DNA of 64,000 nt, taken from NCBI RefSeq assembly GCF_020618415.1, contig NZ_CP085344.1:1945001-2009000 (forward strand). Reading direction: 5' to 3'. The notes beneath the pieces were generated by a model. That model was not told where the DNA came from, searched no databases, and was given only the letters and a program-made list of their open reading frames with translations. The position numbers were made by a program, and so were the translations under genes. Positions 8,044-16,748 of this stretch are shown in pieces; the stretch's first letter is position 1; each line of letters opens with the position of its first letter. The DNA is from Cupriavidus sp. MP-37 (GTDB lineage: Bacteria; Pseudomonadota; Gammaproteobacteria; Burkholderiales; Burkholderiaceae).

Positions 8044-8895
8044 ATGCGCCCCTCACCGACCGCCCTGACGTCCGAGGACAAGAAGCTGCAGGCATTCCGC
8101 GATGAAGTGATCGCCCTGTACGAGCAGGAGCCAGACTTGCTGGCGCTGCCGCACGTGCTGTTCCCCAGCGTGGCCAGGCTCACCGACGCCGACGTCGTCA
8201 GCTATGCCGAATTCCACCACCGCAGCAAGGAGGTCCGCGCGCTGGTCTCGGTGGACGATGACCCCGCCGCGCGCGCACGCGGCATGCAGGCTTTTGCCAG
8301 GCACCGGCACAGCCATCCGTTCTGGCAATGCGAGCCCGCGTTCTATGGCGAACGCGCCTTGCGCGAATCGGATTTCTTCAGCGATGACGAATTCATGGCG
8401 CTGCCGATGGCGAGGGAAGCCTTGCTGCCGTTGAACGCGCGACGGCTGCTGGCGATCGTGTTCCAGCACGACGGCTATGTGGTCACCGTGATGAGCTTGC
8501 GCGTCAGCGGCAGTCCGCCGTTCAGCGATGGCGACCGCGACCGCCTGCAGGCGCTGCGCCCGCACTTGCTGCGCTGCTACCGCCAGGCGCAGCAGCGCAC
8601 CGTGGCCAAGCTCGGGCCGGCAGAGCGCCTGCGGCTGGCCTTCCCGACGCTGACGCCGCGCCAGCTCGAGGTGTGCGGATGGCTGGCGCAAGGCAAGTCG
8701 AACGAGGACATCGCGGCCATCCTCGGCGTCAGCGTCGACACCGTAAAGGTCCATGCCCGCGTGATCTACGACAAGATCGGCGCGGGCGGCCGGCACGGCG
8801 TGGTGGCGATGGCCCATACCGTGCCGCCGTTCGCGCAGTGGCCGCCGCTGTGGACGCTGCGTACGGCCGCCCCCGCGCCAGGGGCAGCCGCCTGA
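8044..8895 (+). CDS. LuxR-family transcriptional regulator
   Basis: The product has 283 residues. I placed the start at the ATG at 8044 because upstream in-frame codons code for non-conserved sequence. A C-terminal LuxR/GerE helix-turn-helix spans about 203-247: LTPRQLEVCGWLAQGKSNED, then IAAILGVSVDTVKVHARVIY. The first 185 residues form a GAF/PAS-like sensor region with no recognisable autoinducer-binding Trp/Asp set, so this is probably not a classical quorum sensor. A TACAAT -10-like box is seen at 7973-7978. It could regulate the divergent VTT gene or itself; targets cannot be read from the sequence. Confidence 0.83.
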   Translation: MRPSPTALTSEDKKLQAFRDEVIALYEQEPDLLALPHVLFPSVARLTDADVVSYAEFHHRSKEVRALVSVDDDPAARARGMQAFARHRHSHPFWQCEPAFYGERALRESDFFSDDEFMALPMAREALLPLNARRLLAIVFQHDGYVVTVMSLRVSGSPPFSDGDRDRLQALRPHLLRCYRQAQQRTVAKLGPAERLRLAFPTLTPRQLEVCGWLAQGKSNEDIAAILGVSVDTVKVHARVIYDKIGAGGRHGVVAMAHTVPPFAQWPPLWTLRTAAPAPGAAA

Positions 8896-8925
8896 CCAAC
8901 GCGTGGCCCGTGGCCGCCCGGACCG

Positions 8926-10155
8926 CTACAGCCTGAGCGAAGGCCGCGCCGTGCTTGCCTTGCCGGCCAGCGGGCCGGCCACGGTCTTCAGCGCGCGCTG
9001 GCTTTGCGGCGGATAGACCGTGGCGGCGATCTCTGGCAGCGGATCCTGCACGCAGGCGCCTACCGTGTTCATGTTGTCGATCACCTGGAACGTCGTGATG
9101 GTGGGCAGTGCTTGCCACCAGACGCCGGTCGTGGTCACGTCCGGCTTGTCGATTTCAAACTTCTTCGCGATCGTGGTCGCCTCGCTGATCGACAGCTCCT
9201 CGGTGAACGACACCGAATAGGACAGCGTCAGGTTGACCTTGGCGCTGAGCACGCCGATGTCGAACCCGGATTCCAGCCCCAGGCTGACCCCCAGGGTTTG
9301 CGTTTCGCTGTCGGTGATGCTGACGCCGGTGGTGACGTCGACCTCGTAGCCCGTGTCCAGTCCGGGTTGTCCGGTCAGCTCCACCAGTTGCTGCCACACC
9401 TGGCTGATGCTGAGGATGGTGTAGGAGCTGCTGTCCGTGCCCGGCACCACCATGGTGAACGGTGTGTTGGCAGCCACGGTGGCCGGCATTTGCTCGCCGA
9501 CGTAGCTCGGCGCTGGCGGCTGGTTCGCGGCGACGTAGGGCGTCGACGGTGGCGTGTCGAGCGTCACGATGCTGGCACCGCCCATGAAAGCCGGGCCGCT
9601 CGGGCCCCAGTTGCTGATGGCGCCATAGGGCTGGAGCACGAAGCCCTGCGTCGCGGTCTGGTCGGCGCCGTTGGTCAGCAGCACCGACTGCACCATGCCG
9701 CAGAACGGATACGAAGTGCCGTCCCAGAACGCGCCAACGTAGCTGGTGCCGCCGCTGACCGGTTGCTGCAGCGGATTGTCGGACACCGGCACCGATTGCA
9801 CTTGCACGCCGTTGACCAGGCCCACCAGGCTCTGGCCCTGGGTCCAGATCATCTCCACCAGGCTCCACTGGTCGGTCGGGATCTGCCCGGCCTGGAAGGT
9901 AAAGCGGTTGCCGGCGTTGTCCCACACTTCCGGATACAGCATCGGCACGTCGCCGCCGCGGGTCCCCACGCCCAGGATCAGCGATTCACAGAGCGAAAAC
10001 ACTTTCTGGTCGGCGGGCAGTCCTGCGCTGTCGACATAGATCCAGGCCAGTACATGCACGGTGCTGGAGTTCAGGATGATGCCTGGCGCGCCGGCATTGA
10101 ACTGCACGGCGCCGGGCGACGAGAAATTGAATGCACTGACAGTTGGAGCGCTCAT
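8926..10155 (-). CDS. Lectin-like (LamG/ConA-type) protein with a possible aerolysin-like C-terminal region
   Basis: The product has 409 residues, starts with GAGGGG eight bases before the ATG, and has no signal peptide. Residues 1-175 look like a concanavalin-A/LamG jelly-roll (AWIYVDSAG, VFSLCESLILGVG, WSLVEMIWTQGQSLVGLVNG, YVGAFWDG). A Pro/Ala linker follows. The C-terminal half has long Ser/Thr-alternating stretches such as VTTGVSITDSETQTLGVSLG and AKVNLTLSYSVSFTEELSIS, then a conserved-looking WWQAL. This alternation resembles the insertion region of aerolysin/ETX-type pore formers, but the assignment is tentative. The gene lies downstream of three tail-collar genes on the same strand after a 298-bp gap and may be co-regulated with them. 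Confidence 0.65.
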   Translation of the reverse strand: MSAPTVSAFNFSSPGAVQFNAGAPGIILNSSTVHVLAWIYVDSAGLPADQKVFSLCESLILGVGTRGGDVPMLYPEVWDNAGNRFTFQAGQIPTDQWSLVEMIWTQGQSLVGLVNGVQVQSVPVSDNPLQQPVSGGTSYVGAFWDGTSYPFCGMVQSVLLTNGADQTATQGFVLQPYGAISNWGPSGPAFMGGASIVTLDTPPSTPYVAANQPPAPSYVGEQMPATVAANTPFTMVVPGTDSSSYTILSISQVWQQLVELTGQPGLDTGYEVDVTTGVSITDSETQTLGVSLGLESGFDIGVLSAKVNLTLSYSVSFTEELSISEATTIAKKFEIDKPDVTTTGVWWQALPTITTFQVIDNMNTVGACVQDPLPEIAATVYPPQSQRALKTVAGPLAGKASTARPSLRL

Positions 10156-10453
10156 GGTGTTACCCCTCGGATTCTGAATCGGTCATGAAGCAACGGGAAC
10201 GGCATTCACCCCCGCAACAATGTGCCGCCGTATTGGTGGCGATGCGCGACGGAAGCGAAGGTGGCGGCTGAGGATCTTTTGTGGCCTGCGCTCCCGCAGC
10301 AGGTTGCGTGGCGCATGGCGCCGCACATGCGTGCTGCTGGGGCAATATAGGATCGGGCCATGCCGGTCGCCATTACTCATCGGGATTAGTGCGGCGGGGC
10401 AGGACGCCGGTCGTTGGCCTGTCAGCAGCGTTTCGATGGCGGACATCGACGGC

Positions 10454-10975
10454 CTACGGACGCGGCGGAAATTCGCCGGTCAGCGCAATGCAGTACATCA
10501 GCACCGTGCAGGGCTGCATGTTCTCGTGCGGCTGGCTGGCGCCGGACGTGCCCACGGCCTGCGGCGACAACGTGGTCATGACGGGTGCCGGCGAGGCGCC
10601 GACGGGGATGCAGGTCTGGTTGTTGGGCACCATGAAGCGGGCCGGCAAGCGGGCGCTGGCCTCGGTGGAGACCGCGCGCGCGGTGTCGCCGTAAACCGCG
10701 TGGTTGTGCGCTGGCATTTCCGCCGCGGTGAGCGTGACCGTGGCCGCGCCCTGCGGATTGCCGGGCTGGTTGTCGACCGGTCCGGTCACCGCGCGGCCGC
10801 GCAGGTCGGGCAGGGCGAAGTTGGTGGTGCCGTTGCCGCCGTACTGGGTGCCGAGCAGCGAGAACAGCGCCGGGTTCTGCTGGATCGCCAGCAGCTGGCC
10901 GTCGCACGAAGCCCAGCCGGCCGGCGGGTAGGCGCAGCCGAAGATGCGGATTTCTCCCAGGTACTGGTCTGACAT
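10454..10975 (-). CDS. Phage-tail-collar domain protein (MdpB-like), third of trio
   Basis: The product has 173 residues with CCGGAGGCAAT before the ATG. The N-terminal collar domain has the family signature LGEIRIFGCAYPPAGWASCD, then FSLLGTQYGGNGTTNFALPD and LRGR. A second motif MPAHNHAVYG and a C-terminal CIALTGEFPPRP complete the fold. Microcystin-dependent-protein (MdpB) annotations are common for this domain, but the molecular role is unknown. There are no other phage structural genes nearby, so this is not a prophage tail. It forms an operon with two paralogues upstream; 36 bases separate it from the preceding one. Confidence 0.85.
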   Translation of the reverse strand: MSDQYLGEIRIFGCAYPPAGWASCDGQLLAIQQNPALFSLLGTQYGGNGTTNFALPDLRGRAVTGPVDNQPGNPQGAATVTLTAAEMPAHNHAVYGDTARAVSTEASARLPARFMVPNNQTCIPVGASPAPVMTTLSPQAVGTSGASQPHENMQPCTVLMYCIALTGEFPPRP

Positions 10976-11011
10976 ATTGCCTCCGGGTTCAGGTTGGCTC
11001 GCGCCAGGCGC

Positions 11012-11548
11012 TCAGCTTTGCGACGGATAGATTCCGTCCGTGGCGATGATGTAGGTCAGCGACAGCGTGGGCATCTGGTTGCTGTGGGGCTGCGTGCCGC
11101 CCGCCATGCCGAGCGACCCCGGCGCAAAGGCATTCTTGCCGGGCGGGTTGGCGGTGCCGGCGTCGTAGAACACGTTCGGCGACGGCGTGGTGCCGGGCAG
11201 CACGTCCGGTCCGGGCGTGACCGTGGAGGCGATCGTGTTGGTCGCCTGGATCGGATGGGTGTGCCCCGGGATCTGGCTCGCCAGCAGGGTCACGTTGGCA
11301 CTGCCGAAGGCCTGGCCGATGGTCCGCTCGCTCAGTCCGGGCCCGGTGCCCTGGCCCAGCGGCAGGTTGCCGCGCAGGTCCGGCAGTTTGAAGGTGGTGG
11401 TGCCGTCGCCGCCGTAGAGCGTGCCCAGCAGCGAGAACAGCATCTCGTACTCGGCAATGCTGAGCGTCTGGCCAGCACAGAATTGCCATCCCGCCGGCGC
11501 AAAGTTGCCGGCAAACATCCGGATTTCACCCACGAACGGTTCCGCCAT
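11012..11548 (-). CDS. Phage-tail-collar domain protein (MdpB-like), second of trio
   Basis: The product has 178 residues with GAGGAGGCATC before the ATG, a strong ribosome-binding site. It shows VGEIRMFAGNFAPAGWQFCA, LFSLLGTLYGGDGTTTFKLP, the DLRGN loop, IPGHTHPIQ and a final IIATDGIYPSQS. It is a paralogue of both neighbours, with clear divergence in the middle variable region (residues 75-140), as expected if that part faces a ligand. It begins nine bases after the first gene ends, so the trio is one transcript. Confidence 0.85.
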   Translation of the reverse strand: MAEPFVGEIRMFAGNFAPAGWQFCAGQTLSIAEYEMLFSLLGTLYGGDGTTTFKLPDLRGNLPLGQGTGPGLSERTIGQAFGSANVTLLASQIPGHTHPIQATNTIASTVTPGPDVLPGTTPSPNVFYDAGTANPPGKNAFAPGSLGMAGGTQPHSNQMPTLSLTYIIATDGIYPSQS

Positions 11549-11557
11549 GATGCCTCC

Positions 11558-12106
11558 TCAACCCCGGCTCGGGTAGCTGCCGACCAGCGAGATGATGTAG
11601 TTCAGCACCAGCGACGGCTGCATGTTGTCGTGCGGCTGCCCGCCGCCCGTGCTGCCGCAGGCTTCGTCCAGCCATGGCGTGAGCGAGTCAGGCGTGCCGT
11701 ACAGCAGCTCGCCGGGGCCGGAGATCGACGGATCGCCGGGGTTGTACAGGTTGCTGGCCGCCAGCACGCGGTCTTGCGCGACGCCGACGTTCAGCGCCGT
11801 CGCCGGGCTGGAGGAGACGTTGAACGGATGGGTGTGGGCGGGCACCTGCGCGGTGGTCAGCGTGACCGCCTCGACGCCGGCCATCTGGCCCTGCTCGATG
11901 CCGTCGGGATCGCGGTGCAGCGGCGTGCGGCCGCGCAGGTCGGGCAAGGCGAAATCGGTGATGCCGTTGCCGCCGTATTGCGTGCCCAGCAGGCTGAACA
12001 GCGCCTGGTTCTGCGCGATGGACAACAAGGCGCCGTTGCACAACGCCCATCCTGTTGGCGCAAACGCGAACGCGCACAGCCGGACTTCTCCCAGATACTG
12101 GTCCAC
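11558..12106 (-). CDS. Phage-tail-collar domain protein (MdpB-like), first of trio
   Basis: The product has 182 residues. The start is a GTG at 12106 with GGGGAGG seven bases upstream. It carries the same collar features: LGEVRLCAFAFAPTGWALCN, LFSLLGTQYGGNGITDFALP, DLRGRTP, VPAHTHPFN and the terminal IISLVGSYPSRG. It is the promoter-proximal gene of the minus-strand trio and faces the autotransporter gene across a palindrome-containing AT-rich intergenic region. The variable central part differs strongly from its paralogues. Confidence 0.85.
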   Translation of the reverse strand: MDQYLGEVRLCAFAFAPTGWALCNGALLSIAQNQALFSLLGTQYGGNGITDFALPDLRGRTPLHRDPDGIEQGQMAGVEAVTLTTAQVPAHTHPFNVSSSPATALNVGVAQDRVLAASNLYNPGDPSISGPGELLYGTPDSLTPWLDEACGSTGGGQPHDNMQPSLVLNYIISLVGSYPSRG

Positions 12107-12183
12107 GATCTGCCTCCCCGGTTGAACAACACCCCAAAGACGCGGCGCCTGCGTGCCGTGTCGCGACGATAGAGATTTAATTG

Positions 12184-12206
12184 AATTTGATATCTGGTAT
12201 CAAATT
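12184..12206. promoter_or_regulatory. 9-bp perfect palindrome, candidate operator A
   Basis: AATTTGATA and TATCAAATT flank a 5-bp spacer (TCTGG). The length and symmetry suit a dimeric repressor such as TetR, MarR or GntR. It lies 77 bp upstream of the first collar gene, in the divergent promoter region. Confidence 0.55.
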
Positions 12207-12207
12207 T

Positions 12208-12226
12208 GATCAATTACGCATTGATC
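12208..12226. promoter_or_regulatory. 7-bp perfect palindrome, candidate operator B
   Basis: GATCAAT and ATTGATC flank a 5-bp spacer (TACGC). It has the same 5-bp spacing as operator A, and its centre is 22 bp away, about two helical turns, so both sites face the same side of the DNA. Confidence 0.5.
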
Positions 12227-12430
12227 GATTTGACGTATTTTCTGCACCGGGCCATTCCGCAGCCCATCCTCACGCGATTCACAGACAGACCGAAGTGTTG
12301 GCGATGCCAGCGGAAAGTCAACAAAAATAACAACGCTCGTCCCGAGCCGCGCCCGGCCAGTCATCGGCGCGCCGCGCTCGCCGACGGCAATGGCAGCCCG
12401 CCGCGAGCCGCGGGTGTCGGGAGATATCGG

Positions 12431-15400
12431 GTGTCTACACAAGGCAGGGGTTGCGCCGGCGCGGAGCGTGCCGGGCAGACGGTGGGGGCCGTCACACGAG
12501 TCCATCGGTGGCGGCAGCGCTGGCGCGGCCGGCTCGGGCCGGTGCTGTTGGCACTGTGGCTGGGTTTGCTGCTGGGGACTCCGGCGCCGGCACTTGCGGT
12601 CTCGTGCACGCTGAGCATTGCCGCCACGTCCAACCAGCAGACGGTCTATGGCTTCACCTCGGCGGACTACGCTGCCTGCGATCCGAACCAGTTCAGCATC
12701 GCCTACGACGCCGGCGGCAACGGCAACTTCGGCGCATCGACCAATCCCACCCCCACGTCCCAGGGTGGCACGCTGTACATCTACAACGGCAACCTGCCGA
12801 ACGGCCAGAACGAGAACGGCTTTGTCTACACGCCGCGAGCCAATTTCATCGGCACCGACAGCGCGACGTTCTTCACCAGCGACGATGGCTCGTCATGGGC
12901 GCCCAACGGCACGGTGCAATTCAACGTCTCCGCCGGCCCGCCGACGGTGACCGCCATCTCGCCTTCATCTGGCCCGGCCAGCGGCGGCACCGCCGTGACC
13001 GTCACGGGCACCGGTTTCGTCGGCGTGACCGCGGTCAGGTTTGGCGCTTCGGCCGCATCATTCGTCGTCAACAGCGCGAGCTCGCTGACAGCCACCGCGC
13101 CTGCCGCCGCGGCAGGCACCGTCGACGTGACCGTGACCACCGCGGCCGGCACCAGCGCCACCAGCGCTGCGGACCGGTTTACCTATGTCGCCGGCCCGCC
13201 GGTGGCCAACAGCGTCAGTGCCACGGTAGCGTACGGCAGCGCCGGCAACCCCATCACGCTGAATATCACCGGCGGGGCGGCGAGCAGCGTCGGCGTGGGA
13301 TCGGCGCCTGCCCACGGCACCGCCGTTGCCAGCGGTACGTCGATCACCTATACGCCCACCTCGTCCTACGCGGGACCGGACAGCTTCACCTATACGGCCA
13401 CCAACGCGTCCGGCACCTCGGCCCCCGCCACTGTGACGATTACCGTGGCGAGCCCCAACCTCGTCTACGCGCCGTCATCGCCACCGCCGGGCTTCGTGGG
13501 CGGCGCCTACAGCCAGTCGCTGGCGGTGGCCAGCGGCGGCACCGGGCCTTACACCTACACGCTGGCATCGGGCGCATTGCCGCCAGGCATGACGCTGTCG
13601 AGCGCGGGTTTGCTGGCGGGGACGCCAATCGCCGGCGGCACCTTCAACTTCACGGTGCGCGCCACGGACAGCAGCACGGGAACCGGGCCATTCAGCGCTA
13701 CCAGCGGCCCGCTGGCGCTGGTGCTGGGCGGCGCGGCGATGGCCCTGTCGCCGGCGCCCGGCGCGCTGAGCGCGGCGGCGGGAACGCCGTTCAGCCAGGC
13801 CTTCACGGCGAGCGGCGGCACCGGTCCCTATTCCTACTCGATCACGGTCAACGGCGGCATCATGCCGTCCGGGCTGACATTCAATAGCGCGACGGGCGTG
13901 CTGGCTGGTACGCCGGGCACGGCGGGGACCGTGTCGTTCATCATCCAGGCAAACGACAGCAGCACGGGAACGGGGCCGTACAGCGTGGCCGGCGCCTATA
14001 CGCTGACCATCGCCGCGCCGACGGTAGCGCTGGCGCCCGCGACGCTGGCCAATCCCGCACTCGGTATCGCGTACAGCCAGAGCGTGACGGCGAGCGGCGG
14101 CACCGCGCCCTACACGTACAGCCTGGTCGCGGGCGCCTTGCCGCCCGGCCTGACGCTGAACAGCTCCACCGGCGCCATTGCGGGCACGACGGCGGCCGGC
14201 GGCAACTACAACTTCACGGTCCTGGCGACCGACAGCCTCGGCTTTACGGGCAGCCGCGCGTACAGCGTCACCATCGGTGCGCCGACCATCGTCGTCAATC
14301 CGGCCACGCTGCCGCAGGCGACCGTCGCCACGGCCTACAGCCAGGCACTCACGGCCGCCAGCGGCACGGCGCCATACACCTTTGCGGTCACGGCGGGCGC
14401 CTTGCCCGCCGGCATGTCGCTGTCGGCAGGCGGCGTGCTGTCAGGCACGCCGAGCGGCGGCGGCACGCACAACTTCACCGTGAGCGCCACCGACAGCAGC
14501 ACCGGCACCGGCCCCTATACCGGCAGCCGCGCCTACACGCTTGCCGTGGCTGCGCCGGCGCTGAGCCTGTCGCCCGCATCGCTGCAGGCGCCGGTGGCAG
14601 GGGTGGCCTACAGCCAGGCGTTGACGGCCGGCGGCGGCACCGCGCCATACAGCTTTTCAGTGGCTGCCGGATCGCTGCCCGCGGGGCTGTCGTTGAACCC
14701 GTCCACCGGTGTGCTGAGCGGTACGCCGTCGACGGCCGGCAGCCATACGTTCACGGTACGCGTGACCGACAGCAGCACCGGCACCGGCGCGCCATACAGC
14801 ATCAGCCGCGTCTATACGCTGACGACGGGGCAGGGCATGCCTTCGGCGCCGCCGGTGGCGGTGACCACGTTGTCCAATGCGCCGGTGACGATCCATGCCG
14901 CCGCCAATGCCGCCAACGGACCCTTCTCCGGCGTCAGCATCGTCACCCCGCCGACCAGCGGCAGCGCCGTGGTGAACGGACTGGATATCGTCTATACGCC
15001 GGCGCCGACTGCCTCGGGGCCGGTCACGTTCACGTACGCGCTGGCCAACAGCGCGGGGACGTCGGCGCCGGTACCGGTGACCGTCACGGTCAATGCGGTG
15101 CCGGTCCCGGTGGCGCAGAAGCAGGTGTCGACGCTGGCGGGCCGGCCGGTCGATGTCGACGTGACCGAGGGCGCCAGCGGCGGGCCGTTTACCGGTGCGG
15201 CGGTGGTGTCGGTCGTGCCCGCCGATGCCGGCACCGCCACCGTCGCCAGCGCCGCGCCGAAGGCGCCGGCCGCAGACGGCAAGCAGCTCGCCGCGACCGC
15301 CTACACCGTGAACTTCGTTCCGGCGGCCGCTTTCGCCGGTACGGCGGTGGTGACCTATACGCTCAGCAATGCCGTGGCGACCTCGGCGCCGGCGGTGATC

Positions 15401-16672
15401 CACGTGGCCGTGGCGGCGCGCCGGGACCCGTCCACCGATCCCGACGTGGTCGGGCTGGTCAACGCCCAGATCCAGGCGGCCCGGCGCTTTGCGACCGCGC
15501 AGATCGCCAACTACAACCAGCGCCTGGAGGCGCTGCACGGCACGGGCAGGGCGCCGTCAGGAAACCAGATATCGGTGGTGATGCCGCGCGCCCAGGCCGA
15601 TCCCGAACGCTGCCAGGCGGTGGCGGGCTTCGCCGCGCGCGACGCTTGCCTGCGCGGCACGGCTGCAGCAGGCCAGCGCGGGCGCCCAACCGACACCGCG
15701 GCCGGTTCCCGCGCCGCGCACGGGGCGGGCGATGCCGGCAATGGCACCGGCAATGGCACCGGCAATGGCGCCAGCAGCCCTCCGGACCTGCCCGGCGGCG
15801 CGGACCCTGGCGGGCAGGCTGCCGCGGCCGACGCAGATGATGCGCGCCTGGCGTTCTGGACCGCGGGCACCGTGGATTTCGGCTTCGCCAATGCGGGGAC
15901 GCAGCGCTCGGGCTTCCGCTTCACCACGGGCGGGGTGACGGCCGGGGCCGACTATCGCTTCTCCGACCAGCTCACGCTCGGCATCGGCTTCGGCTATGGA
16001 CGCGACAGCACCGACGTAGGTTCGGCCGGCACGCGCAGCACGGCGGACAGTTTCAGCGCCGCGCTGTACGGCAGCTACCGGCCGCAGCCGTCATGGTTTA
16101 TCGACGGCGTTGCCGGCTACGGCTCGCTCAGTTTCGATTCGCGCCGCTGGGTGGGCGATGAAAACGCGTTCGCCTACGGCAAGCGCGACGGTCACCAGGT
16201 CTTTGCCTCGTTGTCGACCGGGTACGAGTATCGCGGGCAGGCCTGGCTGATATCGCCGTACGGACGGCTGTCAGTGTCCGACAGCACGCTCGACCCGTTC
16301 ACCGAGACCGGCGCCGGGTTCAGCGCGCTGAGGTATTTCGGCCAGAGCGTGACCACGGTGTCCGGCACCCTGGGGCTGCGCACGGAGTACGCCACGGCGA
16401 CGCGATGGGGCCTGTTCCTGCCGTTCGCCCGGCTCGAGTACCAGCACGATTTCAGCGGCCAGAGTGCGGCCGGGCTGGCGTACGCGGACCTTGCCGGCAC
16501 CGGTCCCGCCTATACGGTGGTCAACGCGCCATACGGGCGCGACCGCCTGCAGCTGGGGCTGGGCGGCAAGCTGCGCACGCGCTCGCTGACGTTTGGCCTC
16601 GACTACAACGTGATGGTCGGCATGGGCGGCCTGCAGCAGGGCGTGCGGCTGACGTTTGCGGCGCCGTTCTAG
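12431..16672 (+). CDS. Large type V autotransporter adhesin with Ig-like repeats
   Basis: The product has 1413 residues from a GTG at 12431, chosen for the GGGAGA box seven bases upstream. A GTG at 12482 would give a more usual 39-residue signal peptide but a weaker ribosome-binding site. The signal core LLALWLGLLLG ends at APALA. The passenger has an IPT/TIG domain (nt about 12937-13188), a cadherin-like domain (13189-13450) and five putative-Ig (He_PIG) repeats of about 90 residues (13455-14830) with the shared phrase SGGTAPYTYS. Further Ig/cadherin-like domains run to about 15410. A linker with a possible coiled stretch and NGTG repeats leads to a C-terminal autotransporter barrel (about residues 1140-1413) ending in LTFAAPF. 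It is predicted as a surface adhesin. Confidence 0.85.
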   Translation: MSTQGRGCAGAERAGQTVGAVTRVHRWRQRWRGRLGPVLLALWLGLLLGTPAPALAVSCTLSIAATSNQQTVYGFTSADYAACDPNQFSIAYDAGGNGNFGASTNPTPTSQGGTLYIYNGNLPNGQNENGFVYTPRANFIGTDSATFFTSDDGSSWAPNGTVQFNVSAGPPTVTAISPSSGPASGGTAVTVTGTGFVGVTAVRFGASAASFVVNSASSLTATAPAAAAGTVDVTVTTAAGTSATSAADRFTYVAGPPVANSVSATVAYGSAGNPITLNITGGAASSVGVGSAPAHGTAVASGTSITYTPTSSYAGPDSFTYTATNASGTSAPATVTITVASPNLVYAPSSPPPGFVGGAYSQSLAVASGGTGPYTYTLASGALPPGMTLSSAGLLAGTPIAGGTFNFTVRATDSSTGTGPFSATSGPLALVLGGAAMALSPAPGALSAAAGTPFSQAFTASGGTGPYSYSITVNGGIMPSGLTFNSATGVLAGTPGTAGTVSFIIQANDSSTGTGPYSVAGAYTLTIAAPTVALAPATLANPALGIAYSQSVTASGGTAPYTYSLVAGALPPGLTLNSSTGAIAGTTAAGGNYNFTVLATDSLGFTGSRAYSVTIGAPTIVVNPATLPQATVATAYSQALTAASGTAPYTFAVTAGALPAGMSLSAGGVLSGTPSGGGTHNFTVSATDSSTGTGPYTGSRAYTLAVAAPALSLSPASLQAPVAGVAYSQALTAGGGTAPYSFSVAAGSLPAGLSLNPSTGVLSGTPSTAGSHTFTVRVTDSSTGTGAPYSISRVYTLTTGQGMPSAPPVAVTTLSNAPVTIHAAANAANGPFSGVSIVTPPTSGSAVVNGLDIVYTPAPTASGPVTFTYALANSAGTSAPVPVTVTVNAVPVPVAQKQVSTLAGRPVDVDVTEGASGGPFTGAAVVSVVPADAGTATVASAAPKAPAADGKQLAATAYTVNFVPAAAFAGTAVVTYTLSNAVATSAPAVIHVAVAARRDPSTDPDVVGLVNAQIQAARRFATAQIANYNQRLEALHGTGRAPSGNQISVVMPRAQADPERCQAVAGFAARDACLRGTAAAGQRGRPTDTAAGSRAAHGAGDAGNGTGNGTGNGASSPPDLPGGADPGGQAAAADADDARLAFWTAGTVDFGFANAGTQRSGFRFTTGGVTAGADYRFSDQLTLGIGFGYGRDSTDVGSAGTRSTADSFSAALYGSYRPQPSWFIDGVAGYGSLSFDSRRWVGDENAFAYGKRDGHQVFASLSTGYEYRGQAWLISPYGRLSVSDSTLDPFTETGAGFSALRYFGQSVTTVSGTLGLRTEYATATRWGLFLPFARLEYQHDFSGQSAAGLAYADLAGTGPAYTVVNAPYGRDRLQLGLGGKLRTRSLTFGLDYNVMVGMGGLQQGVRLTFAAPF
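15737..15772 (+). repeat. 12-bp in-frame tandem repeat inside the autotransporter linker
   Basis: Three units (GGCAATGGCACC twice, then GGCAATGGCGCC) encode an NGTG-type flexible stretch just before the barrel. The copy number could change without breaking the frame because the unit is a multiple of three. Confidence 0.8.
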
Positions 16673-16700
16673 CGCGGGGGCGCCGCCGCGCCCGTGCTGA

Positions 16701-16748
16701 TTTCCGCGCCCGGTTCCGCTCTCAGTTCCGCCCTCGGTTCCGCGCTCA
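16701..16748. repeat. 12-bp tandem repeat at the 3' end of the Gly-rich gene
   Basis: Three clear units GTTCCGCTCTCA, GTTCCGCCCTCG and GTTCCGCGCTCA (16713-16748) are preceded by a degenerate fourth (16701-16712). The last unit contains the stop codon of the minus-strand gene at 16746. It lies between convergent genes; there is no hairpin terminator. Confidence 0.75.

Larger units (their letters stand above)
12107..12430. other. Divergent AT-rich intergenic region between collar operon and autotransporter
   Basis: About 320 bp with a very AT-rich core: 12181-12240 has 17 of 60 G+C. It holds two neighbouring perfect palindromes (listed separately). The right half (12245-12430) is GC-richer with no recognisable gene. 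An in-frame TTG at 12206 could extend the autotransporter frame leftwards, but the extra residues do not look like protein. Confidence 0.55.

Noticed and set aside
10160..10345. 61-codon Cys-containing frame ending four bases before the lectin-like gene
   Set aside because: It has a stop next to the lectin ribosome-binding site, which could mean coupling, but composition is random-looking and there is no ribosome-binding site of its own.
10454..12106. Prophage remnant
   Set aside because: Only collar-domain proteins are present; no integrase, terminase, capsid, tail-tube or lysis gene lies within the window.
12206..12430. TTG-started 75-codon extension of the Ig-autotransporter
   Set aside because: It runs through the palindromes and AT-rich promoter region and would put the signal peptide more than 100 residues inside the protein.
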